Part shown: positions 1-7,654 of the stretch, one piece after another | How positions within the stretch are numbered: the stretch's first letter is position 1 | Layout of the letters: each line of letters starts with the position of its first letter | From: Acidobacteriota bacterium | GTDB lineage: Bacteria > Acidobacteriota > Terriglobia > Bryobacterales > Bryobacteraceae | Assembly (NCBI GenBank): GCA_018268715.1 | Contig: JAFDVZ010000015.1 | Coordinates: 1 to 64,000, forward strand | DNA length: 64,000 nucleotides | Reading direction: 5' to 3' | Notes under the pieces: model-generated | Told to the model about the DNA's origin: nothing | What the model saw: only the letters and a program-made list of their open reading frames with translations | The model's database searches: none | Program-made: the position numbers and the translations under genes

Positions 1-17
1 ATAGTTAACTTACGCAA

Positions 18-745
18 CTAAGCAATATACGCGCTCTGAGCGATTGCCTTCACGAACAGTCCCCGCGCGGCGGGCGCCGCCATCAGATACATCACACTCA
101 GCGCACCGGCGGACTCGCCCGCAATCGTCACGTTGGAAGCATCACCGCCAAAGGATCCAATATTCCGGTGGACCCATCGCAGCGCTTCGATCTGATCCAG
201 CAGCCCATAATTTCCCGACACTCCCTCGGCCGACTCGGCGCTAAGTTCCGGGTGCGCGAGCCACCCGAGCACACCCAACCGGTAGTTGATCGAAACCACG
301 ACAACGCCGCGCGACGCCAGTCGTGCGCCGTCGTACATAGGTTCGCGGCTCGCGCCGGAAGTCAGCGCCACGCCATAAATCCAGAAGAGGACCGGCGCAT
401 TGCGGGCCCTGGCCGGCGCCCAGACATTCAGCGTCAGGCAGTTCTCGCTCATCGGTAACGGGTCGCGCGATAAACGGTCTCGACCCTGACCGCCGGCTGA
501 GGGCACGCCGGCCCGAACTCGATCGCTTTCCGCACCCCTGCCCACCGAGGCGCCGGCCTGGGCGGCCTCCAGCGGGCCACTCCAACGGGCGGCAGCGCAT
601 AGGGAATGTCCTTGGACACGCGCAGGCCGCCGCTGATTCGACCTTCGATTCCGCCAGCCGGGCTATCGACCCTGACCGACGGCGCATGGGCGGGCGCCCC
701 GGCGAGCGCCGAGCAAAGAGCGATGCAAGCGAGTGTGCCTGTCAA
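18..745 (-). pseudogene. Carboxylesterase type B remnant, frameshifted and truncated
   Basis: Two reading frames together spell the first part of a type B carboxylesterase (alpha/beta hydrolase). The N-terminal frame (745 down to about 465) has a signal-peptide-like start, then PYALPPVG and EFGPACPQP. The match continues in another frame with MSENCLTLNVWAP, the nucleophile elbow GESAGA, and ends at a stop directly after AIAQSAYIA. The frame change falls near 461-475. Only about 240 of the usual 500-plus residues remain, so the acidic and histidine members of the catalytic triad are missing. The oxyanion-hole segment reads WIYGVALTSG where the family normally has two or three glycines. What is seen is a broken gene; loss of function is inferred. 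An assembly indel could explain the frameshift but not the early stop as well. Confidence 0.75.
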
Positions 746-879
746 GAACGTTGGTGTCTTCGTGGTCGTAGTCCACCTCAGTTACCGCACGCCAGCACAA
801 GTCGGAATAGGACTTCCTCGTTTGCCTTACAGCAATCCACATTCCGACTGGAGTTCGTCCACCAGCGGGCCCCGGCCAA

Positions 880-1261
880 CTATTGAGCAGGGCGTTTGGC
901 TGGAGCAATACATGCACTGAAGACGACGGTGTTGGCTCCGATGCCGAGGCCCAGCATCAGCATTACCAATACGGCGAAGGCCGGCTCTCGGCGGATTCCC
1001 CGGAGCGTATATCGCAGGTCCTGTAGGAGAACGCCCAACCACGGAAGTCCGCGCTCGTCTCGTTGCAACTCCATGGCCGCCGCGACGCCGCCGAATCGAA
1101 TCAATGCCTGACGCAGGGCCTCCTCGGCGGATGCCTCGCTTCAGGTTGTCTTCGGTGGCCGATTCGATGTGCGAGTCGATTTCGGCCTGCAGGTCGTCGT
1201 CGAGCGGCCGCCGGCGAAGGGCGCCTGTCAACCGGTTCCAGAAACGGAGAAGAGAGTCCAT
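880..1261 (-). pseudogene. ADOP-type ABC permease remnant (N-terminus only)
   Basis: Starting one base inside the PadR stop codon (TGATG), the frame reads MDSLLRFWNRLTGALRRRP and DDDLQAEIDSHIES, the typical cytoplasmic N-terminus of acidobacterial duplicated orphan permeases of the MacB/FtsX type. Near 1136 the match moves to another frame, where ASAEEALRQALIRFGG and LLQDLRYTLRGIRREPAFA lead into the first membrane helix (LVMLMLGLGIGANTVVFS). A stop follows at 880. Normal ADOP permeases have about 800 residues and eight or more helices; only about 125 remain. The coupling to a PadR gene is the usual arrangement for this family. It is almost certainly a decayed gene; sequencing error could explain the frameshift but not the missing 85 percent. 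Confidence 0.8.
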
Positions 1262-1614
1262 CACGATGAACTCCCTTCCTGTTCGGGCGCGAGCATCCGC
1301 TGCATCAACCCGCTCAGACGCCGCCAATATTCGGCGCCCTCCGCGAGTTGCCTGCGGCCTTGTTTGGTGATCGAGTAGAAGCGCGCCTTCCGGTTGTTGT
1401 CCGAGGCGCCCCATTCGGCCGAGATCCAGCCGCGTTGTAGCAACCGGACCAGGCAGGCGTAGATGGTGCCCTGGTTCAACAGAATTTCGTCGCCGCTCGC
1501 CTGTTCAATGCGTCTGGCGACGCCATAGCCGTGCATCGGGCCCATGGCTGCCAGCGTCCGAAGCACCATCAGGTCCAGTGTTCCCTGGATGAGCTCAAGG
1601 CGATTGTCACCCAT
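1261..1614 (-). CDS. PadR-family transcriptional regulator
   Basis: A small winged-helix repressor. The conserved opening LELIQGTLDLMVLRTLAAMGPMHGYGVARRIEQ is followed by LNQGTIYACLVRLLQRGWISAEW and by RKARFYSITKQGRRQLAE, the recognition helix and wing of PadR proteins. The C-terminal helix used for dimerisation is short. The start at MGDNRLELIQ gives 117 residues, matching the family; in-frame ATGs 9 and 30 bases upstream are possible. The stop overlaps the start of the ADOP permease by one base, so the two were translationally coupled. PadR genes beside ADOP permeases usually control them. Here the partner is broken, so the regulator may have outlived its target. Confidence 0.88.
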   Translation of the reverse strand: MGDNRLELIQGTLDLMVLRTLAAMGPMHGYGVARRIEQASGDEILLNQGTIYACLVRLLQRGWISAEWGASDNNRKARFYSITKQGRRQLAEGAEYWRRLSGLMQRMLAPEQEGSSS

Positions 1615-1684
1615 ATCCAGCATCCTCTCATCTGGAGCTGCCACAGGAGAGGATGCCGATGCGCGGGCCAGCGGTTACCCGGGC

Positions 1685-3973
1685 TCAGCGGATTAGTGAC
1701 GCCGCGTGGCGATCGTAGGGTTCCTGAACGGACTCGGTCAGCAGCGCCAGCGTCGATTCGGGCGACAGAAAGCGCACCAGCATTTCGTCCAACTCGCTCG
1801 GGTGGAAGGGTTTCTGCAGATAACCGTCCATTCCACAGGCGAAGCAGCGCTGCCGTTCGGCGCCTCCGACATGGGCCGTCACCGCCACAATCGGAACCCT
1901 CTTGCGGCTGTGTTCGAGCGCCCGGATGTGGCGCGTGGCTTCGTATCCGTCCATTTCCGGCATGCGGCAGTCCATGAAGACCACGTCATAGGGGAAGTCC
2001 CGCCACATGCGCACCGCCTCAATGCCGTTGGCGGCGACATCCGCGCGCAGGCCGCGCTTTTCGAGCAGCCGCGCCAGCACCTTCTGATTGACGCCGTTGT
2101 CCTCCACCACCAGCGCGCGGTAGCCGCGGCGCAACAACGGGACCGTTGGCTTCGTTTCGGAAACGACGGATTCTTCGCCAGGCGCCGCCGGAAGCGGCGC
2201 TTCGAGCCAGAACTCCGCCCCGTCGCCCGCGGTCTGGCTGCATCCCACGGAGCCGTTCATCACCTCGGCCATCCACCGAGAGATGGCAAGCCCGAGGCCG
2301 GTGCCTCCATAGCGCCGATTGCTGTTATTGTCCGCCTGGACAAAAGGATCGAATAGCCGGGTTCGCAAGTGGTCCGGAACGCCTTCGCCGGTGTCGGCGA
2401 CGGAGATGCGCAGCCGGTCCTCGCCCGCTTCCGAGACGCGCACGGTGACGGACCCTTCCGCGGTGAACTTGACCGCGTTGGCCGCGAAATTCAGAACGAT
2501 CTGCCGGACGCGCCCCGCGTCGCCGTTCACCATCTTGCGGATTTCGGCGGGGTATTCGAGCGCCAGCCGCAGTCCCTTTCCCACCGCGGCGGGCTCCACT
2601 AGTTCGAGCGCCGAAACGATCGCGGTTCGCAGGTCGAACGGACCGTTTTCGCAAACGATCTTGCCGGCCTCGGCTTTCGAAAGGTCGAGGATGCCGTTGA
2701 TCAGGTCGAGCAGGTGCGACGCGGAGCTGCGGATGATCTCCATGTCCGCGTGCTGTTCCGGGGTCAACGGAGTGTCCATCAACAGCCCGGCAAGCCCCAT
2801 GATCGCGTTCATCGGCGTGCGGATTTCATGACTGACCGTAGCCAGGAAGCGCGACTTCATTTGCGAGCCCTGGATGGCCTCGTCGCGGGCCGCCGCCAGT
2901 TGCTGCTCGATCTCCTTGGTCTCGCTGACGTCGATGTTTACGCCCACCAGTCGCTCCGCCGATCCGGCGTGTCCGGCGATGACCTCGCTCTTGACCGAAA
3001 CCCAGCGCAGCCCCCCACCGGGCCGGATGGAGCGGAATTCGTCCTCATAGGCGACGCGTTCGCGCACGCACTGGGCGAACTTGTCGACCACTCGCTGGCG
3101 ATCCTCGGGATGGATCCGGGCGAGCCATTGTTCGAGCCGCAACTCGCCGGGAGCATCGTCTTCCGGCGTGCCGAGCAGGCGGCGGGCATTCAGGTCGTAC
3201 TCCCAACTCTCGATCCGGCCCGCTCGTTGCGCGATGCGCAGCCGTTCGCGCGTGGCGCGCGCGTTGTCCTCCGCGCGGCGCTTATCCGTGATGTCGCGGC
3301 TACAGATGGCGACGCCCCGCACGCTGGGGTCCCCCATCAGGTTTCGTGCGTGGGCTTCGATGGTTCGCCACTCCGAGCGAGCGTCGCGCAATCGCACCTG
3401 CACCGCCTCAGCCGGAGCCCCGGTTCGAACCACGTTCTCGAAGGCCGCCACCACCTCCGGGGCGTCTTCCGGGTGGACGTGGCCAAATACGCTTTTTCCG
3501 ACGCGCTCGCCAGGCCAATATCCCAACAGGGTGTGAATCGCCGGGCTCTCATAGATCACCGACCCCGAGTCGTCCACCACCGTGGTGATGTCGAGCGAGC
3601 TTTCCACCAGCGTTCGGTAGAATCCGGCGTTCCTGTTCGCTCCGCAGGCTTCGCATGTGGCGGTCGCGCCGGGAAGCGTCATGGCCGCGTGGCAGGGTCT
3701 TCCCGCAAGGTCCAGGTCCCAGCCGGAATTCTCCTCGGGCAACTGCGCGGGTGAGGCGGGGGCGCTGAGCAACTCTTCGCGGCTCATTCCCGACGCCGCG
3801 ACCGCTGCGTCGTTGGCGGCGATCACCCGGGTGGTGGCGCGATCATAGATCCACATTGGGAACGGACTGGCGTCGAAAGCCGCGCGCAACGGGTTTGCGC
3901 TGTCTTGCGGCAAATCCCTCACCGTCACGGCGGGCGGCGGAGTCGTATCCGGCACTGTGTTCTGTCGGAGCAT
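1685..3973 (-). CDS. PAS-domain hybrid sensor histidine kinase
   Basis: A 762-residue cytosolic hybrid kinase with no clear membrane segment. Three PAS-type sensor domains occupy roughly residues 25-115, 118-232 and 240-358; the latter two end in the typical ITDKRRAED and VSETKEIEQQ connectors. The HisKA domain carries FLATVSHEIRTPMN with phospho-acceptor His382. The ATPase domain shows the N box (NFAANAVKFT), DTGEGVP and GGTGLGLAI. A C-terminal receiver domain has VVFMDCRMPEMDG with phospho-acceptor Asp668 and the conserved KPF. CEACG near residue 110 adds a cysteine pair in a PAS linker that could sense redox or metal, which is only a guess. No response regulator with an output domain is adjacent, so its target is not visible. 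Confidence 0.93.
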   Translation of the reverse strand: MLRQNTVPDTTPPPAVTVRDLPQDSANPLRAAFDASPFPMWIYDRATTRVIAANDAAVAASGMSREELLSAPASPAQLPEENSGWDLDLAGRPCHAAMTLPGATATCEACGANRNAGFYRTLVESSLDITTVVDDSGSVIYESPAIHTLLGYWPGERVGKSVFGHVHPEDAPEVVAAFENVVRTGAPAEAVQVRLRDARSEWRTIEAHARNLMGDPSVRGVAICSRDITDKRRAEDNARATRERLRIAQRAGRIESWEYDLNARRLLGTPEDDAPGELRLEQWLARIHPEDRQRVVDKFAQCVRERVAYEDEFRSIRPGGGLRWVSVKSEVIAGHAGSAERLVGVNIDVSETKEIEQQLAAARDEAIQGSQMKSRFLATVSHEIRTPMNAIMGLAGLLMDTPLTPEQHADMEIIRSSASHLLDLINGILDLSKAEAGKIVCENGPFDLRTAIVSALELVEPAAVGKGLRLALEYPAEIRKMVNGDAGRVRQIVLNFAANAVKFTAEGSVTVRVSEAGEDRLRISVADTGEGVPDHLRTRLFDPFVQADNNSNRRYGGTGLGLAISRWMAEVMNGSVGCSQTAGDGAEFWLEAPLPAAPGEESVVSETKPTVPLLRRGYRALVVEDNGVNQKVLARLLEKRGLRADVAANGIEAVRMWRDFPYDVVFMDCRMPEMDGYEATRHIRALEHSRKRVPIVAVTAHVGGAERQRCFACGMDGYLQKPFHPSELDEMLVRFLSPESTLALLTESVQEPYDRHAASLIR

Positions 3974-4057
3974 GTTCGTGGCTGGCTCGAAGCGAACCTG
4001 AGGTCCTTATCGGCCCCGGCGCTTGCGGATTGAGTTCTTTTCCGCAGTAATGGATTC

Positions 4058-5383
4058 ATGCCAACCAATCGTCCCGGACGGCGCGAGTTCCTTCTTCAGG
4101 CCGCCGGATTGCCGGCTATGGCGCAGGTTGCCGGCGTGAGGCCCCCGGCCGCGCCCGGCGTGAAGGTCCTGAATCCGAGAGGCCGGGTCCCAGTCTCGAT
4201 GATCATCGACGACTCCACCTGTTTGGTGAATCTCAACCACTTCTCGATCCCGCAGTTCCGCGCCGCCTGGGGCAAGGACTACGACCAGGATTGGCGAAGC
4301 ATGCCCGTCGAGATCCCCGACGATTTCGTCCGCAAGTTCGGCGATTGGTGCGGCGAACAGGGCGTCAAGGGGAAGTACAGCATCGTTCCGTACCCGGCCT
4401 GTGTGGGGCGGCTCGATCGTGAGCTTCCGGGCTGGACGCCGGAGGAACTGAAGGCCAGCATCGCGCTGGTGCGAACGCGCATGACGCCGAACTGGGACAT
4501 CCATCCGGAGATGATCACGCACACCCGCGTGCTCGACCTCAAGACTGGACACCCCTATCCGGCGCGCGGCCTGGAATGGATGGAGAACTGGCAGTGGACG
4601 GCCGGCCGCGGCGCCGACGAGATCGCCGCCTACATCGCCTACGCCCTAAGCATTCTGCGCGAGATTGAACTGCCGTGCGAGGGGATCACATCGCCAGGCG
4701 GATTCGGCAACGGCGCGCTGGCCCAGTTCTCGCGCGCGGTGCTCGAAGCCTGCCGCGACGTGTACCGTGCCGAGATTCCGCACTACTTCCGCGACGGAAT
4801 CCACTCGGGCGAGGCGAGCGTGGCTCCTCGCGTCGAGTACGCCAGCGGGATCGATGGTCCGGATCCCAAGTGCGTGGTATCCATTGTGGCCTGCACCGGC
4901 GACTGGACCGGCAATTGGGACGCAACCCGCGATCCCGACCCCGACCGCTTCATCTCCGCCGACCTGAGCCGTGGACGCATGGTCGACGTCATCGGGCGCG
5001 GAGAGCCCGCCTGCATGCTGGCGCACTGGACCGGTATCCACCACAACGGCACGGAGCGCGGCTTCCGGGCGTTTCAGGAAGTGGTGCGCCGGCTCCACGC
5101 GCGCTATGACAACCTGCTTTGGATGAAGCTCAGCGAAATTGCGCGCTACTGGGCGGCGCGAGAGTTGACGGCCATCCGCGTGGAACCCGGCCGCATTGCG
5201 TTCGATGCTCCGTTTGCGTGCCCCCGGTTCACTGTCCGCTTGCAGCGCGCCGGCGCGGTCCGACGGTTCCGTGAGGTCCAGGGCCTGCCGCGGCTCGAAT
5301 CCGGAACCTGGACCCGCGACGGGGAATCGGCGGTGATCTGCTTCGACCTGCAAAAGGGCGCTTCGGCGATTGAACTGGGGTGA
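4058..5383 (+). CDS. Tat-exported protein of unknown function, possibly deacetylase-like fold
   Basis: A 441-residue protein with a twin-arginine leader (GRREFLLQAAG) at residues 7-17 and an alanine-rich stretch after it, indicating export in a folded state. The mature part starts with VPVSMIIDDSTCLVNLNHFS; the DD pair at the end of a beta strand is reminiscent of NodB/polysaccharide-deacetylase or related metal-dependent barrels. Later segments include WDIHPEMITHTRV, CEGITSPGGFGNGALAQF and CMLAHWTGIHHNG, giving several histidines and aspartates that could bind a metal. The C-terminal 90 residues look like a separate beta domain. I know similar proteins only as hypothetical in acidobacteria and planctomycetes. 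The catalytic assignment is inference; export is well supported. Confidence 0.7.
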   Translation: MPTNRPGRREFLLQAAGLPAMAQVAGVRPPAAPGVKVLNPRGRVPVSMIIDDSTCLVNLNHFSIPQFRAAWGKDYDQDWRSMPVEIPDDFVRKFGDWCGEQGVKGKYSIVPYPACVGRLDRELPGWTPEELKASIALVRTRMTPNWDIHPEMITHTRVLDLKTGHPYPARGLEWMENWQWTAGRGADEIAAYIAYALSILREIELPCEGITSPGGFGNGALAQFSRAVLEACRDVYRAEIPHYFRDGIHSGEASVAPRVEYASGIDGPDPKCVVSIVACTGDWTGNWDATRDPDPDRFISADLSRGRMVDVIGRGEPACMLAHWTGIHHNGTERGFRAFQEVVRRLHARYDNLLWMKLSEIARYWAARELTAIRVEPGRIAFDAPFACPRFTVRLQRAGAVRRFREVQGLPRLESGTWTRDGESAVICFDLQKGASAIELG

Positions 5384-5417
5384 GCCCGCGGGGGATCCGG
5401 TGTAGAATTCTGACCAT

Positions 5418-6578
5418 ATGACTCCGTCGAAACCTGCTGTTTACCAATCCCCGTGGATGAACGATGAGCTGCAGATGTTCCGGAAGCAGGTGCGGCGCTT
5501 TGTGCAGGAGGAGTTTGTCCCGCAGGAGCCGCGCTGGCGCGAGCAGCACCGGTGCGACGCCTCGGCGTGGACCAAGGCCGGTGAGACCGGCATCCTGTGC
5601 ACCGACATCCCGGAGGAGTACGGCGGGGGCGGCGGCGCGTTCGCCCACGAAGCCGTCGTGATGGAGGAGTTGGCCTACGCCGGAGTGAACTTTGGATCGG
5701 GCGTGAACAGCATCGTTGCGCACTACGTTCTGGCCTATGGATCCGAGCAGCAGAAGAAACAGTGGCTGCCGCGGATGGCGCGGGGCGAACTGGTGGGCGC
5801 GATTGGCATGACCGAACCGGTGGCGGGGTCGGATCTGCAATCAATAAAGACCACGGCGCGGCGCGATGGCGACTGCTACGTGATCAACGGTTCGAAGACG
5901 TTCATCACCAACGGCTGGCACGCGGGCATCATCTCGCTGGCGGTGAAGACCGACGCGCAGCTGAGCGGCGCCAAGGGGATTTCGCTGGTCATCGTCGAGA
6001 CCAAGGACCTGCCCGGCTACCGGGTGGGGCGCTCGCTCGAGAAAGTCGGGATGCATGCCCAGGACACCTGCGAGCTCTTCTTTGACGACGTGCGGGTCCC
6101 GGCGTCGAACCTGCTGGGTGGGGAAGAAGGCCGCGGGTTCTATCAAATGATGGAGCAACTGCCCTACGAGCGGCTGACGGTGGCGGTGTCCGCCGTGGCG
6201 GTGATCGAACAGGCGGTGGCGATTACCACCAGGTACGCCAAGGAGCGCCGCGCGTTCGGCAAGAGCCTGATCGAATTTCAGAACACGCGATTCAAGCTTG
6301 CCGAATGCAAGTCGGAAGCGCATATCGCGCGGGTCTTTCTGGATAGCTGCATCGAGCGGTTGATGGCGGGCAAACTGGACACGGCCACGGCGGCCATGGC
6401 CAAGTACTGGCTGTCGGACCGCCAGTGCGCCATCGTCGATGAGTGCGTGCAGTTGCACGGCGGTTACGGCTACATGATGGAATACCCGATCGCGCGCATG
6501 TGGACTGACAGCCGAGTGCAGCGAATCTACGCCGGCACGAACGAGATCATGAAGGAACTGATTGCGCGCTCCCTGTAA
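5418..6578 (+). CDS. Acyl-CoA dehydrogenase
   Basis: A 386-residue flavoprotein that oxidises an acyl-CoA to the 2-enoyl-CoA, passing electrons to electron-transfer flavoprotein. Signature segments are GAIGMTEPVAGSDLQSIKTTA (flavin and substrate binding), CVQLHGGYGYMMEYPIARMWTDSR and the ending YAGTNEIMKELIAR. Because the final motif has YAG rather than YEG, the usual MCAD-type glutamate is absent. The glutamate of QLPYERL (about residue 252) is in the position used as catalytic base by long-chain and isovaleryl-CoA dehydrogenases, so this is probably an LCAD/IVD-type enzyme. It is followed after 21 bases by an MDR oxidoreductase, which suggests a two-gene fatty-acid or branched-acid operon. 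Confidence 0.93.
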   Translation: MTPSKPAVYQSPWMNDELQMFRKQVRRFVQEEFVPQEPRWREQHRCDASAWTKAGETGILCTDIPEEYGGGGGAFAHEAVVMEELAYAGVNFGSGVNSIVAHYVLAYGSEQQKKQWLPRMARGELVGAIGMTEPVAGSDLQSIKTTARRDGDCYVINGSKTFITNGWHAGIISLAVKTDAQLSGAKGISLVIVETKDLPGYRVGRSLEKVGMHAQDTCELFFDDVRVPASNLLGGEEGRGFYQMMEQLPYERLTVAVSAVAVIEQAVAITTRYAKERRAFGKSLIEFQNTRFKLAECKSEAHIARVFLDSCIERLMAGKLDTATAAMAKYWLSDRQCAIVDECVQLHGGYGYMMEYPIARMWTDSRVQRIYAGTNEIMKELIARSL

Positions 6579-6599
6579 AGCGCCGCCAACGATCGCGAG

Positions 6600-7622
6600 A
6601 TGAATTTGAATCGGCAACTGCGCCTGAAGGCGCGACCCGCGGGCGTCGCCATGCCCGGGCCCGATACCTGGGAGATCGTGGAAGCGGACGTTCCGGAGCC
6701 GGCGCAAGGACAGGTTCTGGTGCGGAACCTATATGTTTCGGTGGATCCCGCCATGCGCGGTTGGATTCGTCCGGCGCCCACCTACATCGAACCGGTTCCG
6801 CTGGGCGGCGTCATGCGCGCGGGGACAGTGGGGCGCGTGGTGGCCAGCCGGCGCGCGGACTTCGCGGAAGGCGACCATGTCTCGGACGTCGCGGGCGGCC
6901 TCGGCTTCCAGGACTTCGGCCTGAGCGACGGCAGTGAGCTGCTGAAGGTCGATCCCCTGCGTGCTCCCCTGCCATCCTACGCCGGTGGTCTTGGGCTGAA
7001 CGGGTTCACGGCGTATTTCGGGCTGCTCGAGATCGGCAGGCCGAAGGCGGGCGAAACTGTGCTGGTGTCGAGCGCGGCGGGCGCAACCGGCTCGGTGGCT
7101 GGGCAGATCGCGCGGATCAAGGGGTGTCGGGCGGTTGGGATCGCGGGCGGACCGCAGAAGGGGCGCCTGGTGCGGGAGGTTTTTGGCTTCGCGGAGGCGA
7201 TCGACTATCGCGACGGGAACGTGGGGGAGGCGATCGCCGACGCCTGTCCCGGCGGCGTGGACGTCTTCTTCGATAATGTCGGCGGCGGCACGCTGGACGC
7301 GGCGTTGATGCGCTTGAACCGCCTTGGCCGGGTGGTGGTGTGCGGGACTATGTCGCAGGCGGGCGCGAACGGCGAGGCTGTCCGGGCGCATCTGAGGCTC
7401 GCGCTGGTGCACGGGCGCATGGAGGGTTTCATCGCCTTCGAGTACGCGTCCGGATTCCGTGAGGCGCTGGATGAGCTGCTGGGCTGGCGCGAACAGGGCC
7501 TGCTTAAGGCTCAGGAGGAAGTGGTGGAGGGATTCGACGTGTTGCCCGAATGTCTCGACCGCGTCTTTGCTGGAAAGAACTTCGGCAAGATGGTGGTTCG
7601 AATCGGCCAGGACGCGGGTTAA
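6600..7622 (+). CDS. NADP-dependent medium-chain reductase (leukotriene B4 dehydrogenase/CurA-like)
   Basis: A 340-residue zinc-independent alcohol dehydrogenase-superfamily enzyme. The N-terminal catalytic domain contains YVSVDPAMRGWIR, diagnostic of the LTB4 12-hydroxydehydrogenase/CurA branch. The Rossmann domain has VLVSSAAGATGSVAGQIARIKG (nucleotide-binding loop) and later VDVFFDNVGGGTLDAAL. Members reduce activated double bonds of enones and related alkenals with NADPH. It lies 21 bases after the acyl-CoA dehydrogenase on the same strand, so cotranscription is likely. The physiological substrate cannot be read from sequence. Confidence 0.9.
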   Translation: MNLNRQLRLKARPAGVAMPGPDTWEIVEADVPEPAQGQVLVRNLYVSVDPAMRGWIRPAPTYIEPVPLGGVMRAGTVGRVVASRRADFAEGDHVSDVAGGLGFQDFGLSDGSELLKVDPLRAPLPSYAGGLGLNGFTAYFGLLEIGRPKAGETVLVSSAAGATGSVAGQIARIKGCRAVGIAGGPQKGRLVREVFGFAEAIDYRDGNVGEAIADACPGGVDVFFDNVGGGTLDAALMRLNRLGRVVVCGTMSQAGANGEAVRAHLRLALVHGRMEGFIAFEYASGFREALDELLGWREQGLLKAQEEVVEGFDVLPECLDRVFAGKNFGKMVVRIGQDAG

Positions 7623-7645
7623 GGGACTGCCGTCTGGGCAGTCCC
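7623..7645. terminator. Hairpin between convergent genes
   Basis: A perfect 9-bp inverted repeat, GGGACTGCC, loop GTCTG, GGCAGTCCC, begins right after the oxidoreductase stop codon and is followed by CCTTCT. It lies between two convergent genes and probably terminates transcription, at least for the plus-strand operon. The T tract is weak. Confidence 0.6.
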
Positions 7646-7654
7646 CCTTCTGAC

